From positions 172,543 through 231,214 of the forward strand of contig MEDZ01000009.1 of assembly GCA_001724275.1 (NCBI GenBank): a stretch of 58,672 nt of DNA. Direction: 5' to 3'. Positions 46,045 through 55,567 of the stretch are shown piece by piece. Position 1 is the stretch's first letter. Every line of letters begins with the position of its first letter. The notes under the pieces were generated by a model. It saw only the letters and a list, made by a program, of their open reading frames with translations, was not told the origin of the DNA and did no database searches. A program made the translations under genes and the position numbers. The DNA comes from Gemmatimonadetes bacterium SCN 70-22 (GTDB taxonomy: Bacteria > Gemmatimonadota > Gemmatimonadetes > Gemmatimonadales > Gemmatimonadaceae).

Positions 46045-47392
46045 CCTTCGGCTTCACGAACTGGTCCAGCCCCAGCCCCAGGAAGACCGTCAGCAGCACC
46101 GCCACCGCCGAGGTATAGAACGGGATCCCCACCCCCAGCTTGTCGAAGGCGAACCCCGCCCAGAGCGGGACGAGGACGCGGGCGATTCCCCCGTATGTCT
46201 GCTGCAATCCCATGTACAGCCCGCGCTCGCGCTGGTCGATGACGCGCGACAGGAGCGCGGTGACGCAGGGGAAGGTGAAGGCCGTCCCCAGCGGGATGAA
46301 GGCCACCGCGAGGGCCAGGGTGGCGAAGTCCACCGAGAGCGGCATCCCCGCGATCCCGGTCGCCAGGAGGAGGACGCCGAAGCGCGAGAGGCGTGCCTCG
46401 CCGAAGCGGTCGACGGCGCGCCCGAGGAGGAGCACGCGCGTGAAGACGGAGATGGCCCCCACGTACATGAAGAAGTAGCCGATGTTCGACTCGTCCACCA
46501 TGTAGCGCGCCGCCAGGAACAACGGGAGCATCGCCGTCGCCCCCTGGAACGACCCCATGGCGATGGCGTAGATCCAGATGAGGCGCGACGACGCCTCGCC
46601 CGAGTGCGTGATGACCCGCCACACCGCCTCGCCCGACGTCTTGCGCGACGCCCCGGCCGGGTGCTGCTCCCGCGACTCGCGCAGGTAGTGGTACACGAAC
46701 CAGATGTTGATCACGCACAGCAGCGCCGCGACGATCCCCGGCGCCGCGCGCCCGATCATCAGCGTCCCCGCGCCGGGCATCAGGTCGCGCTTCCCCACCG
46801 AGATCGAGAACGACCCCAGCACGGGGCCCAGCGCGACGCCGAGGTTGGTGGCCGCCGACAGCCATCCCAGCGACCGGGCGCGCTCCTCGGGGGCGACGCT
46901 GTCGGCCACGTAGGCCTGGATCACTCCCACCGTCCCCCCGCCCGCCCCCTGCAGCACGCGGGACAGGAAGAGGAAGAAGAGCGAGGTGGCGAAACCGAAG
47001 ACGAGGTACGCCAGCGCCGACGCGCCTAACGCGATGAGGAGCGCGGGGCGCCGCCCGTGCCGGTCCGAGAAGCGCCCCCACATCGGGGCGCTCAGCAGCT
47101 GGGCGACGGTGAACGCCGTCACCAGGATCGCCTGGATCATCCCGATCCCGAGGTGCACCGGCCCCAGCTGCAACCCGTCGGTCGCCAGCTCGTGGGCGTA
47201 GAACGGGATGATCGGGATGATCATCAGCAGCCCGACCATGTCGATGAACGCCGTCGCCATCAGGGCGAACAGGCGGGGCGGGATCTTCCGGACTTCCTGG
47301 GCGAGGATGAAGAGGAGGCCGGCGGCGATCACCCCGCCGACCACCCGCACCACCGGCGACTGCAGTGCCTCCCCGATATGCAGCTGGACCAT
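46031..47392 (-). CDS. MFS transporter
   Basis: 453 residues with an extra N-terminal hydrophobic segment before the usual 12 spans. MFS signatures are present: MWGRFSDRHGRRPALL between helices 2 and 3, LSRVLQGAGGGTVGVIQAYVAD, and RSLGWLSAATNLGVALGPVLG, which resemble drug/multidrug efflux proteins. Its ATG lies 4 nt after the stop of the BMP-type permease gene, so it is probably translated with the importer operon. This suggests a role in handling the same substrates, which is inference. A TTA codon at 47028 uses CGTTAGGC. Confidence 0.88.
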   Translation of the reverse strand: MVQLHIGEALQSPVVRVVGGVIAAGLLFILAQEVRKIPPRLFALMATAFIDMVGLLMIIPIIPFYAHELATDGLQLGPVHLGIGMIQAILVTAFTVAQLLSAPMWGRFSDRHGRRPALLIALGASALAYLVFGFATSLFFLFLSRVLQGAGGGTVGVIQAYVADSVAPEERARSLGWLSAATNLGVALGPVLGSFSISVGKRDLMPGAGTLMIGRAAPGIVAALLCVINIWFVYHYLRESREQHPAGASRKTSGEAVWRVITHSGEASSRLIWIYAIAMGSFQGATAMLPLFLAARYMVDESNIGYFFMYVGAISVFTRVLLLGRAVDRFGEARLSRFGVLLLATGIAGMPLSVDFATLALAVAFIPLGTAFTFPCVTALLSRVIDQRERGLYMGLQQTYGGIARVLVPLWAGFAFDKLGVGIPFYTSAVAVLLTVFLGLGLDQFVKPKAVAA

Positions 47393-47396
47393 CGGC

Positions 47397-48296
47397 TCAG
47401 TCCGCGGCCTTGCCGAGCGCCGCGGGCGGCACCGCGCGCCCCACCACGCCGGCCACGGCCACGATGGTCAGGATATAGGGGATCATCTCCACGAATTGCG
47501 ACGGAATGAGCTGGAGCCCTTGTAGCTGGATCTGCAACGTCTCGGCGGCGGCGAACAGGAGGCAGGCAATCGCCACCCGACGGGGCTCCCACTTTCCGAA
47601 GATAACGGCCGCCAGGGCGATGAAGCCGCGCCCCGCCGTCATGCTATCGGTAAATTGGTGCTGCTCGAGCGCCAGGTAGGTCCCCCCCAGCGCCGCCAGC
47701 GCCCCTCCCCCCAGCACGGCGATCCACCTCACCTGGTTCACCGCCACCCCCAGCGACGCCGCCGCCTCCGGCTTTTCCCCCACCGCCCGGAGCCGCAGCC
47801 CGAACGGCGTCCGGTACAGCCCCCACCAGACGAACCACAGGGAGAGAACGCCGATCAGGACGAGCGGGTTCGCGAGCGAAGCCAGCACCCCCGTCTCCCC
47901 TCTCCCGTCTCCCGTCCCGGACAGCCAGTCGAACCCCGCCACCCGCGGCGAGTTCGACGACGAATCGAACGCCAGCCGCAGGAAGAAGCGCGTGATCCCG
48001 ACCGCCAGCAGGTTGATCGCGATCCCCACCACCACCTGGTCGGCGCGATAGCGGATGCAGGCGACGGCATGCAGCAGGGCGGCCAGGACCCCGCCCGCGA
48101 TCCCGCACAGCACCCCCACCCACGCCGATCCCGAGTAGTACGTCCCGATGGTCGCCGTGAAGGCCCCCGTCAGCATCCACCCCTCGAGCGTGAGGGCGAT
48201 GACGCCGGAGCGCTCGGAGAGGACGCCGCCCGCTGCGGCCAGCAGGTAGGGGATGGCGATGCGCAGCGTCTGGACGACGAAGGCGAGGACGATCAC
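47397..48296 (-). CDS. Nucleoside/simple-sugar ABC transporter permease, BMP-linked (YufQ-like)
   Basis: 299 residues from GTG 48296, which overlaps the preceding stop by 4 nt (GTGA). About 8-9 spans; typical segments are LSERSGVIALTLEGWMLTGAF and FIALAAVIFGKWEPRRVAIA. It belongs to the BPD_transp_2 family and forms the channel with the adjacent permease. A segment near residues 124-137 (SGTGDGRGETGVL) is encoded by a low-complexity TCTCCCGTC repeat, so this loop has an unusual insertion. Confidence 0.92.
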   Translation of the reverse strand: MIVLAFVVQTLRIAIPYLLAAAGGVLSERSGVIALTLEGWMLTGAFTATIGTYYSGSAWVGVLCGIAGGVLAALLHAVACIRYRADQVVVGIAINLLAVGITRFFLRLAFDSSSNSPRVAGFDWLSGTGDGRGETGVLASLANPLVLIGVLSLWFVWWGLYRTPFGLRLRAVGEKPEAAASLGVAVNQVRWIAVLGGGALAALGGTYLALEQHQFTDSMTAGRGFIALAAVIFGKWEPRRVAIACLLFAAAETLQIQLQGLQLIPSQFVEMIPYILTIVAVAGVVGRAVPPAALGKAAD

Positions 48297-49405
48297 GCGT
48301 CCCCCCCGCGCCGGACACGCCTCAGGAGGCGCTGCACCTCGGGGACGCTCGTCGCCACCGCGATGATCACCACCGCCGTGAGGACGTCGACCATCTGCTT
48401 GGGCACCACGGCGTTGACCGCCAGCCCCCCCTGCGACAGCGTGGCGAACAGGAGCGCCGCGATCACGACTCCCACCGGGTGGTTGCGCCCGACGAGGGCC
48501 ACCGCGATCCCCAGGAAGCCGGCCCCGGCGGCGAAGCCCTCCTCGTAGTACTGCTTGTAGCCGAGGACGTAGTTCGTCCCCCCCAGCCCCGCTGCGGCAC
48601 CCGCCAGCAGCATGGTACGGAGCCACACGCCACCGACCTTCACCCCGCCGTACTCGGCGGCCTCCGGCTGCAACCCCACCGCGCGCAGGTCGTAGCCGGC
48701 CCGCGTCCGGAACAGGTACCACCAGGCGAAGGCCGCCGCGGCGAGGGCGACGACGATCACGAAGTTGGCCGCCGATCCGCGGAACGACTCGACCACGCTC
48801 GACAGGCGCGGGATGGCCCCGGCGTTGATCTCCGCCGTGTGCAACGACTCGGCCACGTTGAGCTTCGTGGCGATGAGCCAGTTGAGGAAGGCGAGGGTGA
48901 TGAGGTTGACCATGATCGTCACGATCACCTCGCTCGCCCCGAAGCGCGCCTTGAGGTACCCCGGGACTCCGGCCACCGCCGCCCCGCCTAACGCGGCCCC
49001 CGCCAGGCACAGGACGATGGCGACGGCCGCCGGCGTCCCGGCGGGGACCAGCAGCCCCACCAGCGCCGCGCAGAACCCTCCCATCGCCAGCTGCCCCTCG
49101 GCGCCGATGTTGAACAGCCCCGCGCGCAGGGCGAGCGCCACCGAGAGCCCGGTGAAGGTCAGCGTCGTCGCCTTGTAGATCACCTGCCCCAGTCCGTACG
49201 CGTTCCCCCACGTCCCCTCGATCAGGAGCGCGAAGACGTCGGCCGGCGACTGGCCGAAGCTGAGGATCAGGATGTCGCCCACCACCGCGGCGATGAGCAG
49301 CGCCGTGGCGGGGGGGAGAAGGGCAGCGATGAGACGGGAGACGGGGGACGGGAGTCGGGAGGTCGAGGCCGTACGCGCGGCCACCTTCTCCATGCCGAGG
49401 CTCAT
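48293..49405 (-). CDS. Nucleoside/simple-sugar ABC transporter permease, BMP-linked (YufP-like)
   Basis: 370 residues from ATG 49405, with GGAGG 6 nt upstream and a 4-nt overlap with the ATPase stop (ATGA). BPD_transp_2 features: RAGLFNIGAEGQLAMGGFCAA, VPGYLKARFGASEVIVTIMVN and GRNHPVGVVIAALLFATLS. The N-terminal 20 residues (RTASTSRLPSPVSRLIAAL) come from a low-complexity GGGAGACGGG stretch. It pairs with the next permease. A TTA codon at 48990 lies in CGTTAGGC. Confidence 0.92.
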   Translation of the reverse strand: MSLGMEKVAARTASTSRLPSPVSRLIAALLPPATALLIAAVVGDILILSFGQSPADVFALLIEGTWGNAYGLGQVIYKATTLTFTGLSVALALRAGLFNIGAEGQLAMGGFCAALVGLLVPAGTPAAVAIVLCLAGAALGGAAVAGVPGYLKARFGASEVIVTIMVNLITLAFLNWLIATKLNVAESLHTAEINAGAIPRLSSVVESFRGSAANFVIVVALAAAAFAWWYLFRTRAGYDLRAVGLQPEAAEYGGVKVGGVWLRTMLLAGAAAGLGGTNYVLGYKQYYEEGFAAGAGFLGIAVALVGRNHPVGVVIAALLFATLSQGGLAVNAVVPKQMVDVLTAVVIIAVATSVPEVQRLLRRVRRGGDA

Positions 49406-51063
49406 GCGACGCCTCCTGCACCACCGGCACCGGGGGCCGCTCCCGTCTCCCGGCGTTCGACTCCCGCGTCCGTCCCGCGCCACTCCCCGGTCCGCGACGC
49501 CCCCGTCATGTACGCGCCGATGACTTCCGTGCTCGCCTCGCCCCGTGAGAACGTCGCCACCATCCGCCCCTCGTACATCACCGCCACGCGATCGGCCAGC
49601 GACAGCACCTCGACCAGGTCTGCGGAGACCAGGAGGACGCCCTTGCCGGCGTCGCGCGCCGCGCGGAGTTGCTCGTGGATGAACTCGATCGCCCCCACGT
49701 CGACACCGCGCGTCGGTTGGGAGGCCAGGAGGAGCGAGTAGTCGCGCCCGCGCATCTCGCGGGCGACGACGATCTTCTGCTGGTTCCCCCCCGACAGGGC
49801 GCGGGCCGGGAGCGCCGCGCTGGCCGGGCGGATGTCGAACTCGCGGATGCGCCCGGCGGCGTTCGCCTGCACCTCGGCGCGCTGCACGGCGCCTCGGCGA
49901 CTAAATCGATGCTGCAGCCCGAGGATGAGGTTGTCGGCGATGGAGTAGTCGAGCACGAGCCCGCGCCGGTGCCGGTCCTCGGGAATGTGCGAGAGCCCCG
50001 CCTCGCTCCGCTGGCGCACGCCGAGCGTGGTGATGTCGTCCCCGCCCAGTGCGATGCGCCCCGACGACGGCTTGCGCAGCCCGGCGATGGCCTCGACCAG
50101 CTCCGTCTGCCCGTTCCCCTCGACCCCGGCGATCCCGAAGATCTCCCCGGCGCGCACCTCGAACGAGACGTCGTCCACCTCGTCGGGCTTGCGCGACGAG
50201 GCGACCGTGAGGCTGGAGACGGCGAGGACGGCGGCGCCCTGTCGCCCGCGGGGCGGTGTCTCGTCATCCCGTCCGCTCGTCGTCTCGTCCTCCGCGACGA
50301 CCGTCGCCAGTCGGACGTCGCGCCCCACCATCATCCGGGCGATCGCCGCCGGTGTCGCATCATGCGTCGCCAGCTGCCCGACCGTCGCGCCGGCACGCAT
50401 GACCGTGATGGACGACGAGATCGCCACCACCTCATCCAGCTTGTGCGTGATGAGGATGACCGTCCCCCCCTCGCTCGTCAGGCGCCGCAGCACCCGCCAG
50501 AGCTCCGTGATCTCGGGGGGCGACAGCACCGCTGTCGGCTCGTCGAGAATCAGGATCCTGGCGCCACGGTACAGGACCTTGAGGATCTCCACCCGCTGCG
50601 CCTCGCCCACCGTGAGGTCGGCCACAAGCCGCCGCGGGTCGACCACCAGCCCCGTGCGCTCGCACAGCTCCCGCACCGCCCGCTCCGCGGCTGCAACGTC
50701 CAGCTGCACGCCGCGCGTGAGCTCCTGCCCCAGCACCAGGTTCTCGGCCACCGTGAGCGTGGGGACGAGCATGAAGTGCTGGTGCACCATCCCCACGCCG
50801 GCCGCGATCGCCTCGCGCGTCGACCACCCGGTCACGTCCCGCCCGTTCACCTCCACCGTGCCGGCGTCGGGGGTGAACATCCCCGACAGGATCCGCATCA
50901 GCGTCGACTTCCCCGCACCGTTCTCCCCCACCAGGGCGTGGATCTCGCCGCGGCGCACCTCGAGCGAGGCGTCGCGGTTGGCCTGCACCGCGCCGAAGGC
51001 CTTGGCGACGCCGGCGGCACGAACGGCGATCGGGGGGGCGTCCGTGGACGTGGCGCCGGTCAT
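49402..51063 (-). CDS. Nucleoside/simple-sugar ABC transporter ATPase, two nucleotide-binding domains (YufO/RbsA type)
   Basis: 553 residues. First domain: Walker A GENGAGKST, signature LTVGEAQRVEILK (degenerate), Walker B LILDEPTAVLSP. Second domain: degenerate Walker A GVEGNGQTE, signature LSGGNQQK, and a Walker B region LLLASQPTRGVDVG. Between them is an insertion rich in Glu/Arg/Gly (DETTSGRDDETPPRGRQG) encoded by a GCTCGTC-type repeat. It powers uptake of nucleosides or simple sugars with the two downstream permeases. Its binding protein is 4.5 kb upstream. Confidence 0.94.
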   Translation of the reverse strand: MTGATSTDAPPIAVRAAGVAKAFGAVQANRDASLEVRRGEIHALVGENGAGKSTLMRILSGMFTPDAGTVEVNGRDVTGWSTREAIAAGVGMVHQHFMLVPTLTVAENLVLGQELTRGVQLDVAAAERAVRELCERTGLVVDPRRLVADLTVGEAQRVEILKVLYRGARILILDEPTAVLSPPEITELWRVLRRLTSEGGTVILITHKLDEVVAISSSITVMRAGATVGQLATHDATPAAIARMMVGRDVRLATVVAEDETTSGRDDETPPRGRQGAAVLAVSSLTVASSRKPDEVDDVSFEVRAGEIFGIAGVEGNGQTELVEAIAGLRKPSSGRIALGGDDITTLGVRQRSEAGLSHIPEDRHRRGLVLDYSIADNLILGLQHRFSRRGAVQRAEVQANAAGRIREFDIRPASAALPARALSGGNQQKIVVAREMRGRDYSLLLASQPTRGVDVGAIEFIHEQLRAARDAGKGVLLVSADLVEVLSLADRVAVMYEGRMVATFSRGEASTEVIGAYMTGASRTGEWRGTDAGVERRETGAAPGAGGAGGVA

Positions 51064-51212
51064 GCGGGGCGCCGTTGCGGCGGAGGGGGAGTGCGCGGGG
51101 GCATGGGGGCGGGAAAGGTCGCGGAGCGGAGGGGGGAGGGGGAAGGGGGGACAGGGTGCTCGACCCGTCCTTCGACTACGTTCTCCGATGGCCCTCGCTT
51201 GCTGCCCGACCG

Positions 51213-51830
51213 ATGCCCGCCCCTGACGCCCGACGCGGATTGCCCGACTGCTACGCGATTCACGGCTACGCCATCGTCTCGGATGACGGCATGATCGCCA
51301 ATCGCGACGGAACCATGCCCGCCGCGCTCAGGAACGAAGCCGACTGGCGGTACTTTCAGGCGGGACTCGATCTCGCGGACCTGGTCCTGCTGGGACGCAA
51401 GAGTCACGAGAGCCACCCCGATCACCGCCGGCTGCGCCTCGTGGCGTCGACATCGGTCGAGTCCCTCGACAAGCGGTCGGATGCATGGTGGTGGAACCCA
51501 TCGGCCGTGCCGCTCGGCCACGTTCTCGAGACCATCCTTCCCGGTGGCGGACGCGTCGCGGTGCCCGGAGGACAAGGGGTATTCGACCTGCTGAGTGATG
51601 CGGGCGCCTTCTCGTACTTCCACCTGGCCCGCGCCGTCGGCGTCCGGATACCGAATGGCCATCCCATCTTCTCCGCGATCGCGCGCGGCATGACGGTCGA
51701 GTCGGTCCTGGCCCGGAGCGGCATGCGTCCCGGGGAGAGTTCCGTCATCGATCCCGTCGCGCCGGTCGTGCTGACCGTGTGGCAGCAATGCGCCAGCGAC
51801 GTGAGCTCGCTATCGCCCGCGCACCACTAG
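51213..51830 (+). CDS. Dihydrofolate reductase-like (RibD C-terminal fold) protein
   Basis: 205 residues from ATG 51213 (MPAPDARRGLPDCYAIH). The fold markers are HGYAIVSDDGMIANRDG, LDLADLVLLGRKSHE, and GGRVAVPGGQGVFDLL, close to the RibD_C/DHFR-like family. Such proteins use NADPH in some cases but many have no known substrate. The gene sits inside the otherwise minus-strand cluster and runs against it; its 3' end overlaps the convergent glycosidase gene by 21 bp. It may be an inserted gene, but its GC content is like that of its neighbours. Confidence 0.75.
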   Translation: MPAPDARRGLPDCYAIHGYAIVSDDGMIANRDGTMPAALRNEADWRYFQAGLDLADLVLLGRKSHESHPDHRRLRLVASTSVESLDKRSDAWWWNPSAVPLGHVLETILPGGGRVAVPGGQGVFDLLSDAGAFSYFHLARAVGVRIPNGHPIFSAIARGMTVESVLARSGMRPGESSVIDPVAPVVLTVWQQCASDVSSLSPAHH

Positions 51831-52769
51831 CCCCAGCGGCACCCGCCGCAGCCCTTCCCATCGGCGCGTCCCGGCCGGATCGCGAATCAGCATCTGCCCG
51901 GAGATCCCGCCATCGAGGAGGACCGCGTCGCGCGCGCCGAGTGCCCCCATCACCGCGGCCATCTCGGGAGTCGTGAGTCCGAAGGGGACGAAGTCCAGCG
52001 CCCCGCCGGCGCCGTCGAACCGAGTGAGTGCCACCAGCACCAGCCCGTCACGCGATTGGCCGATCGCGAGTCTCGCGTCGCGGTGTGCCACGTCGACCCC
52101 ACCTCCCGCCCCTCGCAGCTGGCGGGGGACGATGCCATCGTCGGCGAGCAGCGTCGGGTAGGACTGGAACGCGACGGCCACGCCCGACGTCGGGCGACCG
52201 CGGGCCAGGCTGTCACCGGAGATCCAGCTCACGCTCCCCGAGGAGTTCACGACGAGCGCGGTCGAGAGCGGGCCGCGCCCCGGCGAGAGGAACTCCTGTC
52301 CGCCCATCACGACCCACCCCCACGGGAGCGTGAGGGGGAACTGTCCGGCGTTCACGGCGAGGAGCACCGTGGAGTCGGCCCGGGCGATGGACCAGTCGGG
52401 GCGCTCGCGTCCCCGGGTGAATGCGGTGTCGAGCGAAATGCGCACCCTGCGCGGGTCGAGCCGGGCGACGATGAGCCGCACGCGCCACGCCTCGCCGCTC
52501 CCCGCCAGGCGCGCCTCGGCCCAATCGAGGCCGCTGGTGACCGTTCGCCACCGCAGCGCCCCTCGCAGCACCGCATCGGGTCCGTCCCAGCGGACCGGCG
52601 CCCGGTCCGAGCGCCACCATTCGCGCCACGCCCCGTCGCTCGACACCGAGAGGCGGGAATCTGGGAGCGACGGCTGGGGGAATGGAGAGGAGAATGCCGC
52701 TCGCCCGGCGCTGGCGAGCGCGACCCCGACAACGGCCGCGCCCCAGAGGCGCCGGAGCAGGAGCGCCAC
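51810..52769 (-). CDS. Exported phosphodiester glycosidase family protein (NAGPA domain)
   Basis: 319 residues from GTG 52769, 2 bp after the stop of the preceding gene. The N-terminus VALLLRRLWGAAVVGVALAS is a signal peptide. The NAGPA-type domain shows AVNAGQFPLTLPWGWVVMGG and, near the end, AVLLDGGISGQMLI (the LDGGxS motif). Related enzymes release GlcNAc from phosphodiesters or act on polysaccharides. The substrate here is unknown. It is translationally close to the coiled-coil gene, so the two are co-transcribed. Confidence 0.82.
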   Translation of the reverse strand: MALLLRRLWGAAVVGVALASAGRAAFSSPFPQPSLPDSRLSVSSDGAWREWWRSDRAPVRWDGPDAVLRGALRWRTVTSGLDWAEARLAGSGEAWRVRLIVARLDPRRVRISLDTAFTRGRERPDWSIARADSTVLLAVNAGQFPLTLPWGWVVMGGQEFLSPGRGPLSTALVVNSSGSVSWISGDSLARGRPTSGVAVAFQSYPTLLADDGIVPRQLRGAGGGVDVAHRDARLAIGQSRDGLVLVALTRFDGAGGALDFVPFGLTTPEMAAVMGALGARDAVLLDGGISGQMLIRDPAGTRRWEGLRRVPLGLVVRGR

Positions 52770-52771
52770 GC

Positions 52772-53647
52772 CTACATCGCCTGCGCGATGTCCGAACGGC
52801 GAGCGCTCAGCGCCGTGATCTCGGCGGACGTCAGGCCACGCTGCCGGGAGTTGGACTTGGCGCGCGAGAGGTACATCTCCATCCGCTCCCTGGCCATCGC
52901 GAATGCCCGGGGCGACAGCCCGCTCGACTTCGAGGCCTCGGCATTCGCCCCCTCCTCCATGCTCCGGAGCTCCTGGTCGAGCTGGTTGCGCTGGTTCTCG
53001 AGCGACTTGGCCTCCCTCTCGGCCGCGGTCTCTCCCGGAACCGCCCCGCACGACTTGCTCACGCTCGCCGAGTCGGCGGCCGTGGGGGCGACCAACGCCA
53101 GGAGCTCGCCCTGCAGCTTCTGGATCTCGCCGGCATCACCCTTCTGCTGTGCCACCGCCAGGCGCTGCGAGATGGCCTGCATCTTCTGCTGCAGCGCGGG
53201 GCTGGACATCATTTTGGTGGCCATCGCTTCGGTGTTGGCGTCCTGGAGCTTGCGGAACGCGTCATCCCGGCAACTGTTGATCTTGGACCGCTGCTCCTGG
53301 GCGCGGTCGATCTCGGCGCCGTGCTTGTTGAGGTGCTCCGACAGCTTCTCGGCGGCCGCGTCGCGCCGGGCCACGAGGGCGGGGCGCCCGGCCAGTTTGG
53401 CCCGGCTCTCCTGCAGCCCACGGATCACCCCGTCGATGCGTTCGGGGGTGAGCTCGACCGTCTCCGCGTCGAACTTGACCTCCTCGCCATCGAGGGCGGC
53501 GTTCGCCCCCGACTTGTCCCCGACCTCCTTGGCGACCTTCTCCTTCGCCTTCTTCATCAGGCCCCCCAGCTGTGCCTGGGCCGGGACCGCCATCGTCGCC
53601 AGGGCGAGAGCTGCAAGCAGCGGTGTGCCTAAGCGGAGAAAGCGCAT
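52772..53647 (-). CDS. Exported coiled-coil protein of unknown function
   Basis: 291 residues from ATG 53647 (MRFLRLGTPLLAALALATMA), with a signal peptide ending AQA-QL. The mature part is highly charged and helical, with heptad-like stretches (RAQEQRSKINSCRDDAFRKL; AAEREAKSLENQRNQLDQEL). Two cysteines are spaced about 90 residues apart. No known domain. It heads a small operon with the glycosidase. The codon pair at its start includes TTAGGC (CTTAGGC). Confidence 0.75.
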   Translation of the reverse strand: MRFLRLGTPLLAALALATMAVPAQAQLGGLMKKAKEKVAKEVGDKSGANAALDGEEVKFDAETVELTPERIDGVIRGLQESRAKLAGRPALVARRDAAAEKLSEHLNKHGAEIDRAQEQRSKINSCRDDAFRKLQDANTEAMATKMMSSPALQQKMQAISQRLAVAQQKGDAGEIQKLQGELLALVAPTAADSASVSKSCGAVPGETAAEREAKSLENQRNQLDQELRSMEEGANAEASKSSGLSPRAFAMARERMEMYLSRAKSNSRQRGLTSAEITALSARRSDIAQAM

Positions 53648-53887
53648 ACGGGGCGTCGCGGATGGTGCACGCATGTGGGGAGTCTCGAGGAAAGTGGCAG
53701 GAGGAATAGTGGCGCGGCGGCATCCCCGGCGCCACCGGCGCTCAGCGCGCCTTCGCCTGCCCGTTTGCCCACCCGTTCCACCATTCGATTCCCGCCCCCT
53801 TGCTCGCCCTTTTGCTCGCCGCCTCGCACGCTCCTGTGCTCTTTCATTTGTTCGCTCCTTCCCCACCACTGCGCTTCCGCGCCCGCC

Positions 53888-55438
53888 CTATCCTCCCGCC
53901 GGTGGCGCACCAGCGCACAGCCGCCGCAGGTCGTCGGCGCTGAGCCCGTCGACGACCGCAGCCCGGCCGCGGCGCCCCCCCACGTTCCACGAGGTGCTGC
54001 GCAGGCGCAGCCATCGTGTGCGCAGCGACGTCGCCGCCTTGCACGCCTCCGGCGACGGCGCCGCGCGCAGGAAGGCCGGCACCACCGTCGGCATGGCATC
54101 GCCGCCAAGGCGTGCGAGGTAGTCGTAGTCGACCTCCTCTCCCTTCGATGCGCGCGCCAGGTTCACCTGCGCGACGAGCCGGTCGGGATTCAGGACGTTG
54201 AGCGCTCCCAGCGTGGCGAAGCCCGAGATCAGCGTGATGGCCGCGAACGCCTGTGCCCGGCCGCGCAGCACGGTGAAGGCCATTGCCAGCGACACCACCG
54301 CGAGCCATGCCACCAGCGCCGTGGCATAGAGCCGGTCCTCGGTGAGCCCGAAGTGGCCCACGTAGAGGCGCATGCGCAGCAGCGCCGATGCGATGATGGC
54401 GGCCAGGAGGACGAGGAGGGCGAGCGACAGCAGCTGGTGCCGCCGCGCCACCCGCCCGTCGTCGATGGCGGCACCGGTGGCGAGGATCAACGGCAGCACC
54501 AGGACCGCGACCGTGACCAGCTCGAAGAAGCCGCGTCGCGCATACTCGGCCACGGTGAGCCCCGTGGTGGCCAGCACCACCTCGGCCCCGCCGAAGAGCC
54601 ACCGCAGCTGCAAGGCGACGAAGACCGCGAACAGCACCGCCACCGCGCCTAACGATGTGGTGACTTCCGCGAGCCCCAGGCGAAGCGGCAGCCGGGGGGG
54701 GAGCGCCGGGCGCCAGGTGTCGTCCAGCAGGGCCCCGCGCAGCCAGCCGGCCGACCACCACGAGAAGGCACCGACGATCACCACATGCTGGAAGATCCGC
54801 TCCATGTCCAGCGCCGGGAGCCGGAAGATGGAGGCGAAGACCGGGTCGGCGCGCGAGAGGAGGACCGCGAAGACGAGGACCAGTGGCACCGTGAGGAGCA
54901 CCGCGCGCAGCGCCGACCAGGAGGCGCCGCCGCGCACCGCCGGGAGGTTTCCCGGCTCCGCGTCGCGGAGGGCGAGGAGCGGGGCGCCGACCACGAGATC
55001 GCGGATGGTATAGATGCCCGCCGAGATCACGTCGCGCACGCGCGCGGCGAGGACGGACGGTGCGGGGAGCCCGGCTGCCGCCATCGCGAACATGGCGAGG
55101 GCCACGAGGGTCCCCAGCACGTTGGTGCCGCGCAACTCGTCCGAGTCGCGCCAGCTGAAGGCGGTGGCGCATGCGATCGCCGTGGCCAACCACGCCAGCT
55201 CTTCGCGCGTCGCGGCCGATTGCCGCTGCCTGGTCACGTACCAGGCGCCGAGTGCCAGCGCCAGCACCCAGAGCGTCCAGCCCAGCCCGTCCGGGGCGGC
55301 GTGGAGGGCGATGTCGGCCAGGACCCCGAGCGCGAGCCCCGTGGCCAGGATGCGCCGCGCGGCGGGTGCGCGTTGGCTGGTGGTCTGGCCCGGTCGGGGG
55401 TCCGGGGCGGCGATCGCGGCGTCCATTCGAGGCTCCAT
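53888..55438 (-). CDS. DUF4173 domain-containing multi-spanning membrane protein
   Basis: 516 residues, with about 11 hydrophobic spans and a soluble C-terminal tail of 100 residues. The pattern SRADPVFASIFRL and VAEYARRGFFELVTVAVLVLP are typical of the DUF4153/DUF4173 family, whose function is unknown. ATG 55426 is an alternative start. A perfect AT-rich palindrome lies 15 bp upstream, which suggests tight regulation. TTA at 54650 uses CGTTAGGC. Confidence 0.85.
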   Translation of the reverse strand: MEPRMDAAIAAPDPRPGQTTSQRAPAARRILATGLALGVLADIALHAAPDGLGWTLWVLALALGAWYVTRQRQSAATREELAWLATAIACATAFSWRDSDELRGTNVLGTLVALAMFAMAAAGLPAPSVLAARVRDVISAGIYTIRDLVVGAPLLALRDAEPGNLPAVRGGASWSALRAVLLTVPLVLVFAVLLSRADPVFASIFRLPALDMERIFQHVVIVGAFSWWSAGWLRGALLDDTWRPALPPRLPLRLGLAEVTTSLGAVAVLFAVFVALQLRWLFGGAEVVLATTGLTVAEYARRGFFELVTVAVLVLPLILATGAAIDDGRVARRHQLLSLALLVLLAAIIASALLRMRLYVGHFGLTEDRLYATALVAWLAVVSLAMAFTVLRGRAQAFAAITLISGFATLGALNVLNPDRLVAQVNLARASKGEEVDYDYLARLGGDAMPTVVPAFLRAAPSPEACKAATSLRTRWLRLRSTSWNVGGRRGRAAVVDGLSADDLRRLCAGAPPAGG

Positions 55439-55453
55439 TCGAGGATTGCGAAG

Positions 55454-55472
55454 TACTTTATGTTATAAAGTA
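55454..55472 (-). promoter_or_regulatory. AT-rich operator palindrome TACTTTAT-GTT-ATAAAGTA
   Basis: Two perfect 8-nt arms with a 3-nt centre in otherwise GC-rich DNA, just before the DUF4173 gene. It contains possible -10 sequences (TTATAA). A dimeric repressor or activator site overlapping the promoter is likely; the regulator is not in the window. Confidence 0.6.
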
Positions 55473-55567
55473 TCGACTCGCAAGGGCGTTATTTGCCCCC
55501 CGGCGGGAGTTCACCTGGCGCAGCGGTTGTCGTGTGGGGCGGGGGGGCGGGGGGGGCGGGGGACCGC

